Counted from the first letter of the stretch, positions 9,938 to 20,002 are shown. The stretch: 64,000 nucleotides of DNA from Nitrincola alkalilacustris (GCF_008973755.1 NZ_WBOM01000002.1:310001-374000); one strand, 5' to 3'. The notes: a model not told the origin generated them from the letters alone. Numbers and translations: made by a program.

Positions 9938-11203
9938 TCAGCGACGCCCCACGCCATGATAGATAAACCCCTGCTGGCGCAGATATTCAGGCTCCCACAG
10001 ATTGCGGCCATCAATGATCAATGGTGTTGCCATGCGATCTTTAATCTGTTGATAGTCCGGTGAGGCGTAGCTGCTCCACTCCGTAATCAGCAGCAAGGCA
10101 TCACTGTTATCCAGTGCTGCATAAGGGTCCTGGTAGTAGGTCAACTGCGGGTGATCGCCATAGCGCAGCTTGATCTCGTGCAGGGCTTCCGGGTCGTGTA
10201 GTCTGATCAGGGCTCCCTGTGCCAGCAATGCATCGATGATGCGCAGCGCCGGGGCGTTATCGATACTGGTGATGCCGGGCTTGAAGGCAACACCCCAGAG
10301 GGTGATGATGCGCTGGCGCAGATCAAAACGGTAGTGTTGCCAGAGCTTTCTGAAAGGCAGCTCTTTTTGCTTTTCATTCTCGCTCAGTACCGTTTCCAGC
10401 AGGGTAGAGCGGCGTTTGTCACTCATCAGTGCGGCCAGACTCTCGATATACTGGGTAAAGTGCTGGCCACCGAAGCCGCAGCCGGGATTGAGGTAGTGTT
10501 GTCCGATACGGTCATCCGATCCCATGCCCTGGCGTACCAGTTCGATATCTACATCCACCTGATCGGCCAGATTGGCCAGTTCATTAATGAAGCCCAGACG
10601 CAGTGCCAGCATGCCATTGATGGCAAACTTGGTGAACTCAGCCTCGCGCGCAGTCATATAGAGCATCTGCTTGATCTGCTCGGTAAAGGGCTTCAGCAGG
10701 GTGCGCAGGGTCAGCAGGGCCTGCTGATCTTCGCACCCGATGATCAGCGAAGCGGGTGAGCTGAACTGAACCAGCGCAGTTCCCTGCTGCAGCGTATCGG
10801 GGATATAGGCCAGTGCCTGAGGTCTGGATGGATCAAGTCGCTCACTCAGTCGATCGCTGGCGCCAAGGCCGAAGTTGCTCTGATTAATGATCAGAAGCTG
10901 CTGGGAGTGCTGCGCCAGTTGCGTGACCTGTCGTTCAGCCATATCCAGACTGCCCGGCGACATGGCCAGCCAGTGTATGCCGGTGCTTTGCGCCTGTGCA
11001 GCCGTCACGGCCAGCAGGTTGCCACTGGTCTGCTGTTGTTGCAGAGTCTGCATCAGCCCCGGCTCGTGGCGGATACTGCTTTCATCTGGTATCAGGTGAT
11101 CGTCTGCCGCTTCGCGCACCATCATCACCTGATTACCCTGACGTGCCAGACAGGCAGCAGCGACCCAGGCAGCGAGTTCATCACCCCATATGGCTATCTT
11201 CAC
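9938..11203 (-). CDS. UDP-glucose/GDP-mannose dehydrogenase-like protein, probably catalytically inactive
   Basis: A 421-residue protein that aligns end to end with the Ugd at 13889-15235 (for example LWGVAFKP, the ITEW motif and IIDGRNLWEP). The working parts are lost. The nucleotide loop GTGYVG reads GDELAA (7-12). The catalytic Glu of NPEFLKEG is Asp in IPDTLQQG (134-141). The catalytic Cys of GYGGSCF is His248 (GFGGQHF), and STVPVG reads SNFGLG. Overall fold and dimer residues such as TKFA look kept. It is translationally coupled to pgi by a 4-bp overlap. A regulatory or scaffolding role is inferred; it is a clean open frame, not a decaying pseudogene. Confidence 0.85.
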   Translation of the reverse strand: MKIAIWGDELAAWVAAACLARQGNQVMMVREAADDHLIPDESSIRHEPGLMQTLQQQQTSGNLLAVTAAQAQSTGIHWLAMSPGSLDMAERQVTQLAQHSQQLLIINQSNFGLGASDRLSERLDPSRPQALAYIPDTLQQGTALVQFSSPASLIIGCEDQQALLTLRTLLKPFTEQIKQMLYMTAREAEFTKFAINGMLALRLGFINELANLADQVDVDIELVRQGMGSDDRIGQHYLNPGCGFGGQHFTQYIESLAALMSDKRRSTLLETVLSENEKQKELPFRKLWQHYRFDLRQRIITLWGVAFKPGITSIDNAPALRIIDALLAQGALIRLHDPEALHEIKLRYGDHPQLTYYQDPYAALDNSDALLLITEWSSYASPDYQQIKDRMATPLIIDGRNLWEPEYLRQQGFIYHGVGRR

Positions 11204-12831
11204 AGACCCTTCTCCCTGTTGTACTGTCGTATCGTATCCAGCAACCCTTCCGTGGCAACATCAAACTGACCCGGACTGCGCTGCTCCAGTGCGTCAAGCA
11301 GCTCGGTTGCCATCACTTTACCCAGCTCCACACCCCACTGATCGAAGGGGTTGATATTCCAGATTACAGCCTGGCAATACACCTTGTGCTCGTAAAGTGC
11401 TATCAGCGCACCGAAGCTTTCCGGGGTCAGCTCATCCAGCAACAGGGTGCTGCTGGGTTGATTGCCCTTATAGCGACGATGGGCCTCGGCTGCCGGTTGC
11501 GGCAGCACGGCATCGCCCAGCGCCAGGGTGCGGGACTGAGCCAGGCAGTTGGCCAGTGACAGACGGTGCTGCTGCTTGAGGGATGAGCGCTGATCATCAT
11601 AGCGACGTGCCGGTGCAATAAAGTCGCACATCACCGCTTCCGTTCCCTGATGCAGCAACTGATAAAACGCATGTTGAGCGTTGGGGCCGACTTCACCCCA
11701 GAGGATCGGGCAGGTTCTGTGCTGCACCGGATCACCTGTCTGGGTCACGGATTTGCCGTTGCTCTCCATCTCCAACTGCTCAAGGTAGGAGGGCAGGTGC
11801 GACAAGCGGCCATCATAGGGCAGGATCGCATGAGCATGAATGCCCAGCAGGTTGATGTTCCAGACCTCGACCAGTCCCAGCAGAGCAGGCAGGTTACGCA
11901 TGAAGGGCGCATGCCTGAAGTGCAGATCCATCTCATGGGCACCACTGAGCATGCGCCGGAACCCTTGCATACCGATCTTAAGCGCTACCGGCAAGCCAAT
12001 GGCAGACCAGAGTGAATAGCGTCCACCGACCCACTCGGCAAAGTGCAGCTGGTTCTCGTTCGGAATACCCCACTCCAGTGCCTTCCCGGCACAGGCCGTA
12101 ACAGCGATGAAGTGCAGGCGCATAAACTCTTTGGCCGTGATCTGGCTTGCTTCCTGAAGCCACTGGCGGGCGGTGATGGCGTTGGCCAGCGTGTCGATGG
12201 TGGTGAAGGACTTTGAGGCCAGAATGAAAAGCGTGGTGGCCGGATTACACTGTGTCAGTACTTCGCTGAGCTGACTGCCATCCATCGAGGATACAAAGAA
12301 AAAATTTAGCCTCTGGGCAGTGGTCGGCTGGTACTCATCCAGCGCCTTGCAGGCCATCATTGGGCCGAGATCCGACCCGCCAACACCGACATTGACGATG
12401 GTGTCGATCGGTTCACCGGAGAAACCGCGCCACTGACCGCTGTGAATCTGTCTGACCAGATGCTCCATTTTACTCAGGGTCAGCTGGATGGACGGGATAA
12501 TGTCTTCACCCTCAACCAGCAGTTGCTCAGTCGCCGGTGCCCGAAGGGCGGTGTGCAGGGCAGGGCGCTGCTCTGAAGTGTTGACTGGTTCACCCTTGAA
12601 CAGAGCCTCTATGCGCGCTTGCAGATGACAGCTCTCCGCCAGTTGTTGCAGCAGTGGCAAAGTATCGGGTGTGATACGCTGTTTGCTCAGGTCCAGCAGC
12701 AAGGGTCCCTGATTCAGGCTCAGTTCCTGAAAGCGATCAGGATCAGCCAGCAGCTCTCGCAGATGCAGGGGTTTAATCACTCTGGCATGATCAGCCAGTT
12801 GCTGCCATGCCTGTTCCTTGTTCATGGTCAC
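11200..12831 (-). CDS. pgi: Glucose-6-phosphate isomerase
   Basis: A 543-residue phosphoglucose isomerase of the standard bacterial length. It interconverts glucose 6-phosphate and fructose 6-phosphate in the cytoplasm. Signature stretches are VNVGVGGSDLGP (about 149-160), the phosphate-binding SKSFTT motif, GGRYSLWSAIG (about 270-280) and the C-terminal region around FDQWGVELGK. It lies 15 bp after galU on the same strand and overlaps the Ugd-like gene by ATGA, so galU-pgi-ugd-like probably form one operon feeding UDP-glucose synthesis. Confidence 0.97.
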   Translation of the reverse strand: MTMNKEQAWQQLADHARVIKPLHLRELLADPDRFQELSLNQGPLLLDLSKQRITPDTLPLLQQLAESCHLQARIEALFKGEPVNTSEQRPALHTALRAPATEQLLVEGEDIIPSIQLTLSKMEHLVRQIHSGQWRGFSGEPIDTIVNVGVGGSDLGPMMACKALDEYQPTTAQRLNFFFVSSMDGSQLSEVLTQCNPATTLFILASKSFTTIDTLANAITARQWLQEASQITAKEFMRLHFIAVTACAGKALEWGIPNENQLHFAEWVGGRYSLWSAIGLPVALKIGMQGFRRMLSGAHEMDLHFRHAPFMRNLPALLGLVEVWNINLLGIHAHAILPYDGRLSHLPSYLEQLEMESNGKSVTQTGDPVQHRTCPILWGEVGPNAQHAFYQLLHQGTEAVMCDFIAPARRYDDQRSSLKQQHRLSLANCLAQSRTLALGDAVLPQPAAEAHRRYKGNQPSSTLLLDELTPESFGALIALYEHKVYCQAVIWNINPFDQWGVELGKVMATELLDALEQRSPGQFDVATEGLLDTIRQYNREKGL

Positions 12832-12846
12832 GTTATAGTCCGTCGT

Positions 12847-13725
12847 TTACAGCGATTGCAGGTACGCCTTGAGCGCCCCGGCGGTTTCAGGATGTTGCAA
12901 GCCAAAAGCAATATTCGCCTTCAGCAGACCCAGTTTGTTGCCACAATCGAAAGAGTGGCCTGTCATTGAGTAGGCTTCGAGTTGGGTCTCCGAGAGCAAC
13001 GCATGCATTGCATCGGTCAGTTGTATCTCTCCTCCGGAGCCAGCTGCTGTCTGGCGGAGCAGCTTCATGATACGACCCGGCAGAATATAGCGCCCGACAA
13101 TAGCCAGGTTGGAGGGGGCGGTTGCCGGTGCCGGTTTTTCGACCATGCTGTGGATGCGGGCGCCATCTCCAGGATTAATGCTGTGCCCCTGGCAGTCAAT
13201 GATGCCGTAGAGGCTCACCTGCTCATGCGGCACCTCTTCCACCATGATCTGGCCGAATCCGGTACTGCGATAGCGCTCAACCATGCGTGACATATCATTA
13301 CCGTCCTGCTGATCCTGTATCAGCATGTCCGGCAGCATCACCGCAAAATCGTCGTCACCGATCATCGCCTCGGCGCAGAGAACGGCATGTCCCAGCCCCA
13401 GCGCCTTGGGCTGGCGCACGGAGGTGATAGTGACATCGGCTGGCAGAATCGTCTGGATAGAGGCCAGCAAGTCAGCCTTGCCCTTGTTGCCCAGCTCGGC
13501 TTCCAGCTCATAGTGATAATCAAAATGATCTTCGATGGCGCTTTTGCCCGCACGGGTGATGAAGATGATATGACGAAATCCGGCCTTCACCGCTTCCTCG
13601 ACCACATACTGAATCACCGGTTTGTCCACGACAGTGAGCATCTCTTTTGGAATTGCCTTGCTGGCAGGCAAGACCCGGGTTCCCAGACCGGCAACGGGAA
13701 TCACGACTTTGGACGGCATGCTCAT
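12847..13725 (-). CDS. galU: UTP-glucose-1-phosphate uridylyltransferase
   Basis: A 292-residue nucleotidyltransferase that makes UDP-glucose from UTP and glucose 1-phosphate. It has the N-terminal GLGTRVLPASKAIPKEML pyrophosphorylase motif (14-31), DKPVIQYVVEEA (about 34-45), and VEKP with the Lys of the sugar-phosphate site at about 190. It is divergent from ugd, which uses its product, and is first in the apparent operon with pgi. UDP-glucose feeds cell-surface polysaccharides. Confidence 0.96.
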   Translation of the reverse strand: MSMPSKVVIPVAGLGTRVLPASKAIPKEMLTVVDKPVIQYVVEEAVKAGFRHIIFITRAGKSAIEDHFDYHYELEAELGNKGKADLLASIQTILPADVTITSVRQPKALGLGHAVLCAEAMIGDDDFAVMLPDMLIQDQQDGNDMSRMVERYRSTGFGQIMVEEVPHEQVSLYGIIDCQGHSINPGDGARIHSMVEKPAPATAPSNLAIVGRYILPGRIMKLLRQTAAGSGGEIQLTDAMHALLSETQLEAYSMTGHSFDCGNKLGLLKANIAFGLQHPETAGALKAYLQSL

Positions 13726-13888
13726 ATCCTTATCTTCCTATGTGGCGATTCAAAACAACTGGATGGTCTATATTACCACAGACAATACTGGCGCAGACCA
13801 GAGTTGTATGCGGGTAACAATTGGTCACATTTATGGTTTAGAATCCCCAGATGTTCGATCAGTTTGGGTATCCCGGAATGGATAGCAT

Positions 13889-15235
13889 ATGAAGATTACA
13901 GTTTTTGGTACAGGGTATGTCGGATTGGTCACCGGAGCCTGTCTGGCGGATGTCGGTCATCAGGTGCTTTGTGTGGATGTAGATGTCGCCAAGATAGAGG
14001 GGCTCAAACAGGGGATTATCCCTATCTATGAACCGGGTCTTGATGAGCTGGTCCGTCGTAACCACTTACAGGGGCGGCTTGATTTCACTACTGATGCTGA
14101 GGCGGGTGTCGGTTTTGGCCAGTTGCAGTTCATTGCTGTCGGCACTCCACCGGATGAGGATGGCTCTGCCGATCTGCAGTATGTGCTGGCGGTGGCCGAG
14201 ACGATAGCGCGACATATGGATGGTTATCGTGTGGTGGTGGATAAATCCACTGTGCCGGTAGGCACGGCGGATCGTGTGGCACAGCGTATCAGAGAGGTTC
14301 TGGCAGAGCGCGATATAGACCTGCCTTATGATGTCTGCTCCAACCCTGAGTTTCTCAAGGAGGGGGCGGCGATTGAGGACTTTACAAAAGCGCCGAGAAT
14401 CATCGTCGGCACAGAATCAGAGCGGGTCAAGTCGCTGATGAAGGAGTGCTATGCCCCCTACAACTGGAATCACGACAAGCTCATGTTCATGTCGGTTCGT
14501 GCGGCTGAGCTGACCAAGTATGCAGCCAATGCGATGTTGGCAACCAAGATCAGCTTCATGAATGAGGTGGCCAACCTGGCTGAACGGCTGGGTGCGGATA
14601 TCGAACAGGTGCGTCTTGGAATCGGGTCGGACCCTCGTATCGGCTATCAGTTTATCTATCCCGGTTGTGGTTATGGCGGCTCCTGCTTCCCCAAGGATGT
14701 GCAGGCGCTGGCCAGAACAGCCGAACAGGTGGGTTATACGCCCGAACTGCTGAATGCGGTGGAGGCGGTCAACCGGCGGCAGAAATCGGTACTGTTCAAT
14801 AAGCTTAATCAGGCGTTTGACCAGGATCTGAAGGGCAGGGTGATTGCGCTCTGGGGGTTGGCTTTTAAACCCAATACCGATGATATGCGTGAAGCGCCGA
14901 GCCGGGTGCTGATGGAGGCGCTATGGCAGGCCGGTGCCATAGTGCAGGCCTATGATCCCGAAGCGATGGATGAGACGCGCAGAATCTATGCCGAGCAGCC
15001 GGGTCTGCGTCTGATGCCAAGCCGTGAGGCTGCCGTGGAGCAGGCCGATGCGCTGGTGATCTGTACCGAGTGGCGGGCGTTTCGCAGTGTGGATTTTGAC
15101 TGGCTGAAGCAGACACTGCGCCAGCCTGTCGTGGTCGATGGCCGCAACCTCTTTGAGCCGGATCAGGTCAGAGAGGCCGGGCTGCTTTACTTTGCCATCG
15201 GTCGAGGTGATTCCATCAGTGGCGCGTTGGTGTAA
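13889..15235 (+). CDS. ugd: UDP-glucose 6-dehydrogenase
   Basis: A 448-residue enzyme that oxidises UDP-glucose to UDP-glucuronate with two NAD+. All key parts are present: GTGYVG (7-12), STVPVGT (120-126), NPEFLKEG (152-159) with the catalytic Glu, the ELTKYAANA helix (207-215), and [10 protein letters not shown] (261-270) with nucleophile Cys266. It is the intact counterpart of the degenerate paralogue at 9938-11203. The promoter region is shared with divergent galU. The last 20 bases overlap the convergent yacG. Confidence 0.97.
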   Translation: MKITVFGTGYVGLVTGACLADVGHQVLCVDVDVAKIEGLKQGIIPIYEPGLDELVRRNHLQGRLDFTTDAEAGVGFGQLQFIAVGTPPDEDGSADLQYVLAVAETIARHMDGYRVVVDKSTVPVGTADRVAQRIREVLAERDIDLPYDVCSNPEFLKEGAAIEDFTKAPRIIVGTESERVKSLMKECYAPYNWNHDKLMFMSVRAAELTKYAANAMLATKISFMNEVANLAERLGADIEQVRLGIGSDPRIGYQFIYPGCGYGGSCFPKDVQALARTAEQVGYTPELLNAVEAVNRRQKSVLFNKLNQAFDQDLKGRVIALWGLAFKPNTDDMREAPSRVLMEALWQAGAIVQAYDPEAMDETRRIYAEQPGLRLMPSREAAVEQADALVICTEWRAFRSVDFDWLKQTLRQPVVVDGRNLFEPDQVREAGLLYFAIGRGDSISGALV

Positions 15236-15440
15236 AGGGCTGCTCTTCTACTGAGTCGCCTGAACTGTAGTCATTGATATCGGGGGCTACCGGGATCTGG
15301 TAGCCTTCGCTGGCCCATTCGCCGAGATCGATCAGCTTGCAGCGCTCACTGCAGAAGGGGCGCCACTTGTTGCTGTCGTCATAAATACTGGGTTTGCCGC
15401 ATTGCGGACATTTGATTGTCTTGCTGGTCATGGTCTTCAT
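15216..15440 (-). CDS. yacG: DNA gyrase inhibitor YacG, zinc-binding
   Basis: A 74-residue protein with the YacG four-Cys zinc site: CPQCG near the N-terminus and CSERCK after the RPFC segment, followed by the hallmark IDLGEWASE. In E. coli YacG binds GyrB and inhibits gyrase. It follows coaE by 22 bp on the same strand, the usual pilD-coaE-yacG order, but the pil genes are absent here. An internal ATG three codons in is an alternative start. The tail is acidic, as is typical. Confidence 0.92.
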   Translation of the reverse strand: MKTMTSKTIKCPQCGKPSIYDDSNKWRPFCSERCKLIDLGEWASEGYQIPVAPDINDYSSGDSVEEQPFTPTRH

Positions 15441-15462
15441 TCTGTCGGTGGTTCGGGGTGGC

Positions 15463-16062
15463 TCAGGGGTGGCTCAGTTGCTTATGCAGGGCGTGGACTT
15501 CACGCTGCAGCGCGGCCAGATCACCACTATTGTCCAGTATCCAGTCGGCACGATCAAGGCGCGACTGGCGTGAGCTCTGTGCCGCCAGGATGCGCCGGAC
15601 ACCCTCTTCGGTCATATCATCTCTGGATTGGGTACGCGCTATCTGCAGTGATTCCGGCACATCCACTACTATCACACCATCGGTCAACCTGTGTTGATCA
15701 GTCTCCAGCAGCAGGGGGCTGGCCAGCAGCAGATAGGGTGCGTCCGGGTTGCTGCGAAACGTTGCAATGCGCGCCTCTATGCGTTGTCGGATCAGAGGAT
15801 GCAGCAGTTGCTCCAGCCATTGTCTCTGCTGCGGCTCGGCAAATACCCAGTCACGCAGTTGGCGTCGATTCAGATGCCCATCCGCCTGTATGGCCTGCGG
15901 GCCGAAATGAGCCGCAATGAGCTGCAGAGCAGGCTCACCCGGCAGCACTACATCGCGCGCAACCTGATCCGCATCTATCACGGGAATGCCCAGCGAGACA
16001 AAGAGATCCGTCGCAGCACTTTTGCCACTGCCGATGCCGCCTGTCAGGCCCAGCACTTTCAT
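15463..16062 (-). CDS. coaE: Dephospho-CoA kinase
   Basis: A 199-residue P-loop kinase for the last step of CoA synthesis, phosphorylating the ribose 3'-OH of dephospho-CoA. The Walker A motif is GGIGSGKS at 7-14. DADQVARDVV (35-44) and the lid segment around RDDMTEEGVRRILAAQ are family-typical. It is upstream of yacG in a likely two-gene operon. Confidence 0.95.
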   Translation of the reverse strand: MKVLGLTGGIGSGKSAATDLFVSLGIPVIDADQVARDVVLPGEPALQLIAAHFGPQAIQADGHLNRRQLRDWVFAEPQQRQWLEQLLHPLIRQRIEARIATFRSNPDAPYLLLASPLLLETDQHRLTDGVIVVDVPESLQIARTQSRDDMTEEGVRRILAAQSSRQSRLDRADWILDNSGDLAALQREVHALHKQLSHP

Positions 16063-16227
16063 AACAGCACCTTCATGGTTGATACCTTGAGATAGAAAGA
16101 GGTAGAGGAGCTTGGGAATAATCGGCTGAGGGTAGCACAGGATGGCGATGTGCCAAACCCTGGTGGCCTATCCATTTCTATGCAGCGCCGCTTACTGGTA
16201 AACTATGCGCTTTTTCAGGCTGGCCAG

Positions 16228-17598
16228 ATGCGAAAAAAGGCAGATTTACTGAACGACCCGCTGCGTCCTGTGCTGGTGCGGATGACGGTGCCGATGATGT
16301 TCGGGATCATCAGTCTGATGCTGTTCAATCTGGCCGATATCTGGTTTGTCGCACAGCTCGGCACCCAGCCGATGGCGGCTCTGGCCTTTACCTTCCCTGT
16401 TTCCTTCGCGGTGGTCAGCTTGGCGATCGGGTTGGGTATCGGCACGTCAGCCACGCTGGCGAGACGTATCGGCAGCGGTGAGACTCAGTTTGCTGCCCGC
16501 ATGGCGAGCGATAATCTGCTGATGACCGCTGCTCTGATGCTGTTGGTGGGGTATCTGGGTCAGTGGATTATTGATCCGATATTTCGTCTGATGGGCGCTG
16601 ATGAGGCGCTTCTTCCGCTGATTGCGGACTATATGCAGATCTGGTTTGCCGGTTCTGTGTTCATGGTCTTGAACATGGTCTGTAACAGCATCTTCAGGGC
16701 CGCCGGTGATACCCGGATGTCTGCCGTGGTGATGCTGGTGGCCTCTGGCCTTAACCTGATACTTGATCCGATACTGATCTTCGGCTTCGGGCCGATTCCG
16801 GCGATGGGGATCAAGGGGGCTGCTCTGGCCAGTGTGATCGCCTGGAGTATCACCACCGTCACGGCGCTGTATCTGCTCTATTTCAGGCAGCGCATGATTC
16901 TGCTGAGCTTTTCACCCTTCCGACAGATCTGGCGCAACTGGTGCGAGGTGATGACGATCAGCCTGCCGGCGGCGCTGTCCAATATGATGACGCCACTGGC
17001 CAACGGTGTGCTGACGGCGATGGTAGCGGTGCATGGCGCCGAAGCGGTGGCAGCATTCGGAGTGGGGAATCGTATTGAGGCGCTGGCGCTGCTGGCTTGC
17101 CTGGCACTGTCGATGACCTTGCCTCCTTTTATCAGTCAAAACTTTGGTGCCGGACATCTGGATCGCGTCAAAAAGGCCTATGCCACTGTCATTCGTTTTG
17201 CACTGGCCTGGCAGATTGCGGTCTATCTGATTCTGGCGCTCCTGTCCGGGCCGTTATCGCAGCTGTTTACGGATGATCCTGAAGTCGCATATTGGATACG
17301 GATCTGGATACTTATCGTGCCGATCGGGTTTGGGTTTCAGGCCACTACCTTTCTCAGCGCTTCTGCATTCAATGCGTTGCATCAACCGATGCGCGCACTG
17401 CGGATCAGTCTGATAAGGCTGTTCCTGCTGTATTTACCACTGGCTTGGTTGGGGAACTATCTGTTCGGTCTGGAGGGGATGTTCTTTGCGCTGGTGCTGG
17501 CCAATACGCTGACGGCGATATTGGCCTGGAGCTGGATGCGCAGACTGCTGTTGCAGCTGCGCAGCGAGGGGCAGTTGGTCAGAGGCGGCGCACTTTGA
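16228..17598 (+). CDS. MATE family efflux transporter
   Basis: A multidrug and toxin extrusion antiporter with twelve hydrophobic segments, about 456 residues from the ATG chosen here. The start of helix 1 (LVRMTVPMMFGIISLM) lies 15 residues from this Met, as in relatives. A GTG at 16150 with AGGA seven bases upstream would add 26 unconserved residues and cannot be excluded. MATE proteins export cationic compounds using Na+ or H+ gradients; the substrate cannot be predicted. The 3' end overlaps the convergent dbpA by 20 bp. Confidence 0.88.
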   Translation: MRKKADLLNDPLRPVLVRMTVPMMFGIISLMLFNLADIWFVAQLGTQPMAALAFTFPVSFAVVSLAIGLGIGTSATLARRIGSGETQFAARMASDNLLMTAALMLLVGYLGQWIIDPIFRLMGADEALLPLIADYMQIWFAGSVFMVLNMVCNSIFRAAGDTRMSAVVMLVASGLNLILDPILIFGFGPIPAMGIKGAALASVIAWSITTVTALYLLYFRQRMILLSFSPFRQIWRNWCEVMTISLPAALSNMMTPLANGVLTAMVAVHGAEAVAAFGVGNRIEALALLACLALSMTLPPFISQNFGAGHLDRVKKAYATVIRFALAWQIAVYLILALLSGPLSQLFTDDPEVAYWIRIWILIVPIGFGFQATTFLSASAFNALHQPMRALRISLIRLFLLYLPLAWLGNYLFGLEGMFFALVLANTLTAILAWSWMRRLLLQLRSEGQLVRGGAL

Positions 17599-18958
17599 AC
17601 TGACGACCTTTGATCTTGCCTTCACGCAACTGCTCAAGCGCCTGCGTTGAGATGCTGCGTTCAACGGCAACAAAGGATTTGAAGTTGGTGATGTTGATCT
17701 TGCCGATCGATGTGGCATCCAGGCCACCGGCAACGGTCAGAGCACCCAGAATATCGCCCGGGCGCAGCTTCTCTTTGCGTCCGCCCGCTATGCACAGCGT
17801 TGCCATGGTGGCCGGTGCCAGCTCTTTCTGCGGATTGACTGTCGGCAGGGAGGGCATGCGCTTAACCGGTTGTCTTTGCAGCTCATCGATCCGCTGCAGA
17901 CGGAAACTGTCCTTTTCAGTGTACAGGCTCAGTGCGATTCCCTGACGACCGGCACGACCTGTGCGACCAATGCGATGAGTGTAGATCGCAGGGTCCTGAG
18001 GCAGATCGGCATTGATTACCATATCCACCGTATCAATATCCAGACCGCGTGCTGCCACATCTGTTGCCAGCAAGTAGCGGAAGCTGCCGTTGCTGAACTG
18101 GATCAGCACCTGATCACGATCCAGCTGATCCATATCCCCATGCAGGACCAGTGCTCTGAGCCCTACGGATTTCATCTCTGTTGCCAGGTCATTACAGGCC
18201 TGTCGAGTGTTGCAGAAGATCACCGCAGCATCCGGCTGATATTTCTGCAGCAGTGCGTGAATCGCCTCGGCTTTGTTGCCGACCTCGCAAGGCCAGGCAA
18301 ACTGCTGAATGCTGGTGTCATCATGCTGTGCTTCTACGCTGACACGAACAGGTTCACGCTGATAGCGTGCGCTGATCGCTTCGATCAGTTCCGGGTAGGT
18401 GGCGGAAAAAAGCAGTGTCTGACGGGTATCAGGTGTAGTGGCGATGATGGCGCTGATGTCGTCTTCAAAACCCATGTCGAGCATGCGGTCCGCTTCATCC
18501 AGCACCAGTGTGTTGAGTCTGTCCAGCACCAGTGTGCCCTTGCGCAGGTGGTCGCAAAGTCGGCCCGGCGTGCCGACCACTATATGCGCGCCATGCTCCA
18601 GTGAACCTATCTGAGGCCCCATCGGCTGGCCACCACTGATTGAGACGATCTTGATGTTGTCCAGATAGCGTGCCAGTCGTCTCAACTCATTGGCGACCTG
18701 GGTTGCCAGTTCGCGGGTGGGGCAGAGCACCAGTCCCTGAACGGCGAAGGATCGCGGGTTGAGTTTTTCCAGCATACCGATACCGAAAGCGGCTGTCTTG
18801 CCACTGCCTGTCTGAGCCTGGGCGATCAGGTCGCGGCCCTCAAGTACATAGGGCAGACTCTGCGACTGGATAGGCGTCATCGTTTCATAACCCAGTTGGG
18901 TCAGGTTGGCGATGGCAGTTTCAGGAAGCTTCAGGTTGGCAAAGGAGGTGGTATTCAC
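17579..18958 (-). CDS. dbpA: ATP-dependent RNA helicase DbpA
   Basis: A 459-residue DEAD-box helicase. It has the Q-motif region, AQTGSGKTAA (Walker A), the PTRELA motif, VLDEADRMLDMGF, SAT, and HRIGRTGRAGRQG in the second RecA domain. The C-terminal ~75 residues match the DbpA RNA-binding domain, which recognises hairpin 92 of 23S rRNA and targets the enzyme to 50S assembly. The length equals that of E. coli DbpA (457). It is a single gene, convergent with the MATE transporter. Confidence 0.95.
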   Translation of the reverse strand: MNTTSFANLKLPETAIANLTQLGYETMTPIQSQSLPYVLEGRDLIAQAQTGSGKTAAFGIGMLEKLNPRSFAVQGLVLCPTRELATQVANELRRLARYLDNIKIVSISGGQPMGPQIGSLEHGAHIVVGTPGRLCDHLRKGTLVLDRLNTLVLDEADRMLDMGFEDDISAIIATTPDTRQTLLFSATYPELIEAISARYQREPVRVSVEAQHDDTSIQQFAWPCEVGNKAEAIHALLQKYQPDAAVIFCNTRQACNDLATEMKSVGLRALVLHGDMDQLDRDQVLIQFSNGSFRYLLATDVAARGLDIDTVDMVINADLPQDPAIYTHRIGRTGRAGRQGIALSLYTEKDSFRLQRIDELQRQPVKRMPSLPTVNPQKELAPATMATLCIAGGRKEKLRPGDILGALTVAGGLDATSIGKINITNFKSFVAVERSISTQALEQLREGKIKGRQFKVRRL

Positions 18959-19179
18959 AGCAGGTCCGGATCATAAGAAATTGTGGCACAGTATAACATG
19001 CTCCAGGTCAACTGGCTGGCGAATTCCGTGAAGTAATACTAGTGAAACAGATTCTGAACTACTATGATCAGGTAGAGGTCATCTGGAGAAAATGATCTTT
19101 ACTGAGTTAACTCAGGATATTTCAGCAAGTGAATATATAAAACTAGAAAGTCGTTAATCACTGAAAAAGGGATGTGGAT

Positions 19180-19929
19180 ATGACAAAAAAAGTTGCTTTC
19201 GTAACCGGTGGTACGGGTGGTATTGGTACCGCTATCTGCAGAAGTCTGGCAGATGCAGGTTTTCGTGTGGTGGCCGGCTATAACAGCGGTGGCAACCATG
19301 ATAAAGCGAAGGCCTGGCAGGAGGAGCAGCGCAAGGATGGCTATGAAATCGACGTGGCTTATGGTGATGTCACCAATACCGACTCTTGTGCTCAGTGTAT
19401 CAAGACGGTAGAAGAGTTAACCGGCGGCAGCATTGATGTGCTGGTTAATAATGCCGGCATCACGCGTGACGGCATGTTCAAGAAAATGAGCTGGGAACAG
19501 TGGAGTGAAGTGCTGACAGCGAACCTGGACAGCATGTTCCATATGACGCGCCTTGTGATCAACCCGATGCTTGATAAAGGCTGGGGCAGGATCATCAATA
19601 TCTCTTCCGTGAATGCGCAGAAAGGTCAGTTTGGCCAGTGTAACTACTCTGCCGCAAAGGCCGGTATTCATGGCTTTACCAAAGCCCTGGCCCAGGAAGT
19701 TGCAGCCAAGGGTGTGACGGTCAATACGGTTTCACCGGGTTATATCATGACCCCGATGGTGGCCAAGATTGCCGAAGAGATTCAGCAGAAGATCTGTTCT
19801 ACGATTCCTGTAGGCCGTTTCGGTACGCCGGAGGAGATAGGACGTTCCATCGCCTTCCTGGCTGATGATAACTCGGGTTATATCACGGGTTCCGATCTGT
19901 CAATCAATGGTGGCCTGCACATGTCCTGA
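19180..19929 (+). CDS. phaB: Acetoacetyl-CoA reductase PhaB
   Basis: An SDR of about 249 residues with TGGTGGIG, NNAGITRDGMFKKM and the PhaB-specific block IINISSVNAQKGQFGQ followed by NYSAAKAGIHGF, then TVNTVSPGYI and a C-terminal LSINGGLHMS. PhaB reduces acetoacetyl-CoA to (R)-3-hydroxybutyryl-CoA for polyhydroxybutyrate. The ATG at 19180 is chosen because AAGGGA lies eight bases upstream; a GTG two codons earlier is possible. No phaC or phaA is in the window, so the gene stands alone. A terminator hairpin follows. Confidence 0.9.
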   Translation: MTKKVAFVTGGTGGIGTAICRSLADAGFRVVAGYNSGGNHDKAKAWQEEQRKDGYEIDVAYGDVTNTDSCAQCIKTVEELTGGSIDVLVNNAGITRDGMFKKMSWEQWSEVLTANLDSMFHMTRLVINPMLDKGWGRIINISSVNAQKGQFGQCNYSAAKAGIHGFTKALAQEVAAKGVTVNTVSPGYIMTPMVAKIAEEIQQKICSTIPVGRFGTPEEIGRSIAFLADDNSGYITGSDLSINGGLHMS

Positions 19930-19950
19930 TCCGGGACGGCAGCTCTGTCA

Positions 19951-19980
19951 AATCGGGGTCAGTATGGCCCCGATTGTTCT
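19951..19980 (+). terminator. Hairpin after phaB
   Basis: AATCGGGG (19951-19958) pairs with CCCCGATT (19968-19975) across nine bases, followed by GTTCT. It lies between convergent phaB and the DUF349 gene. Confidence 0.65.
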
Positions 19981-20002
19981 GCCCCAATACTGCTTAACCT
20001 CT

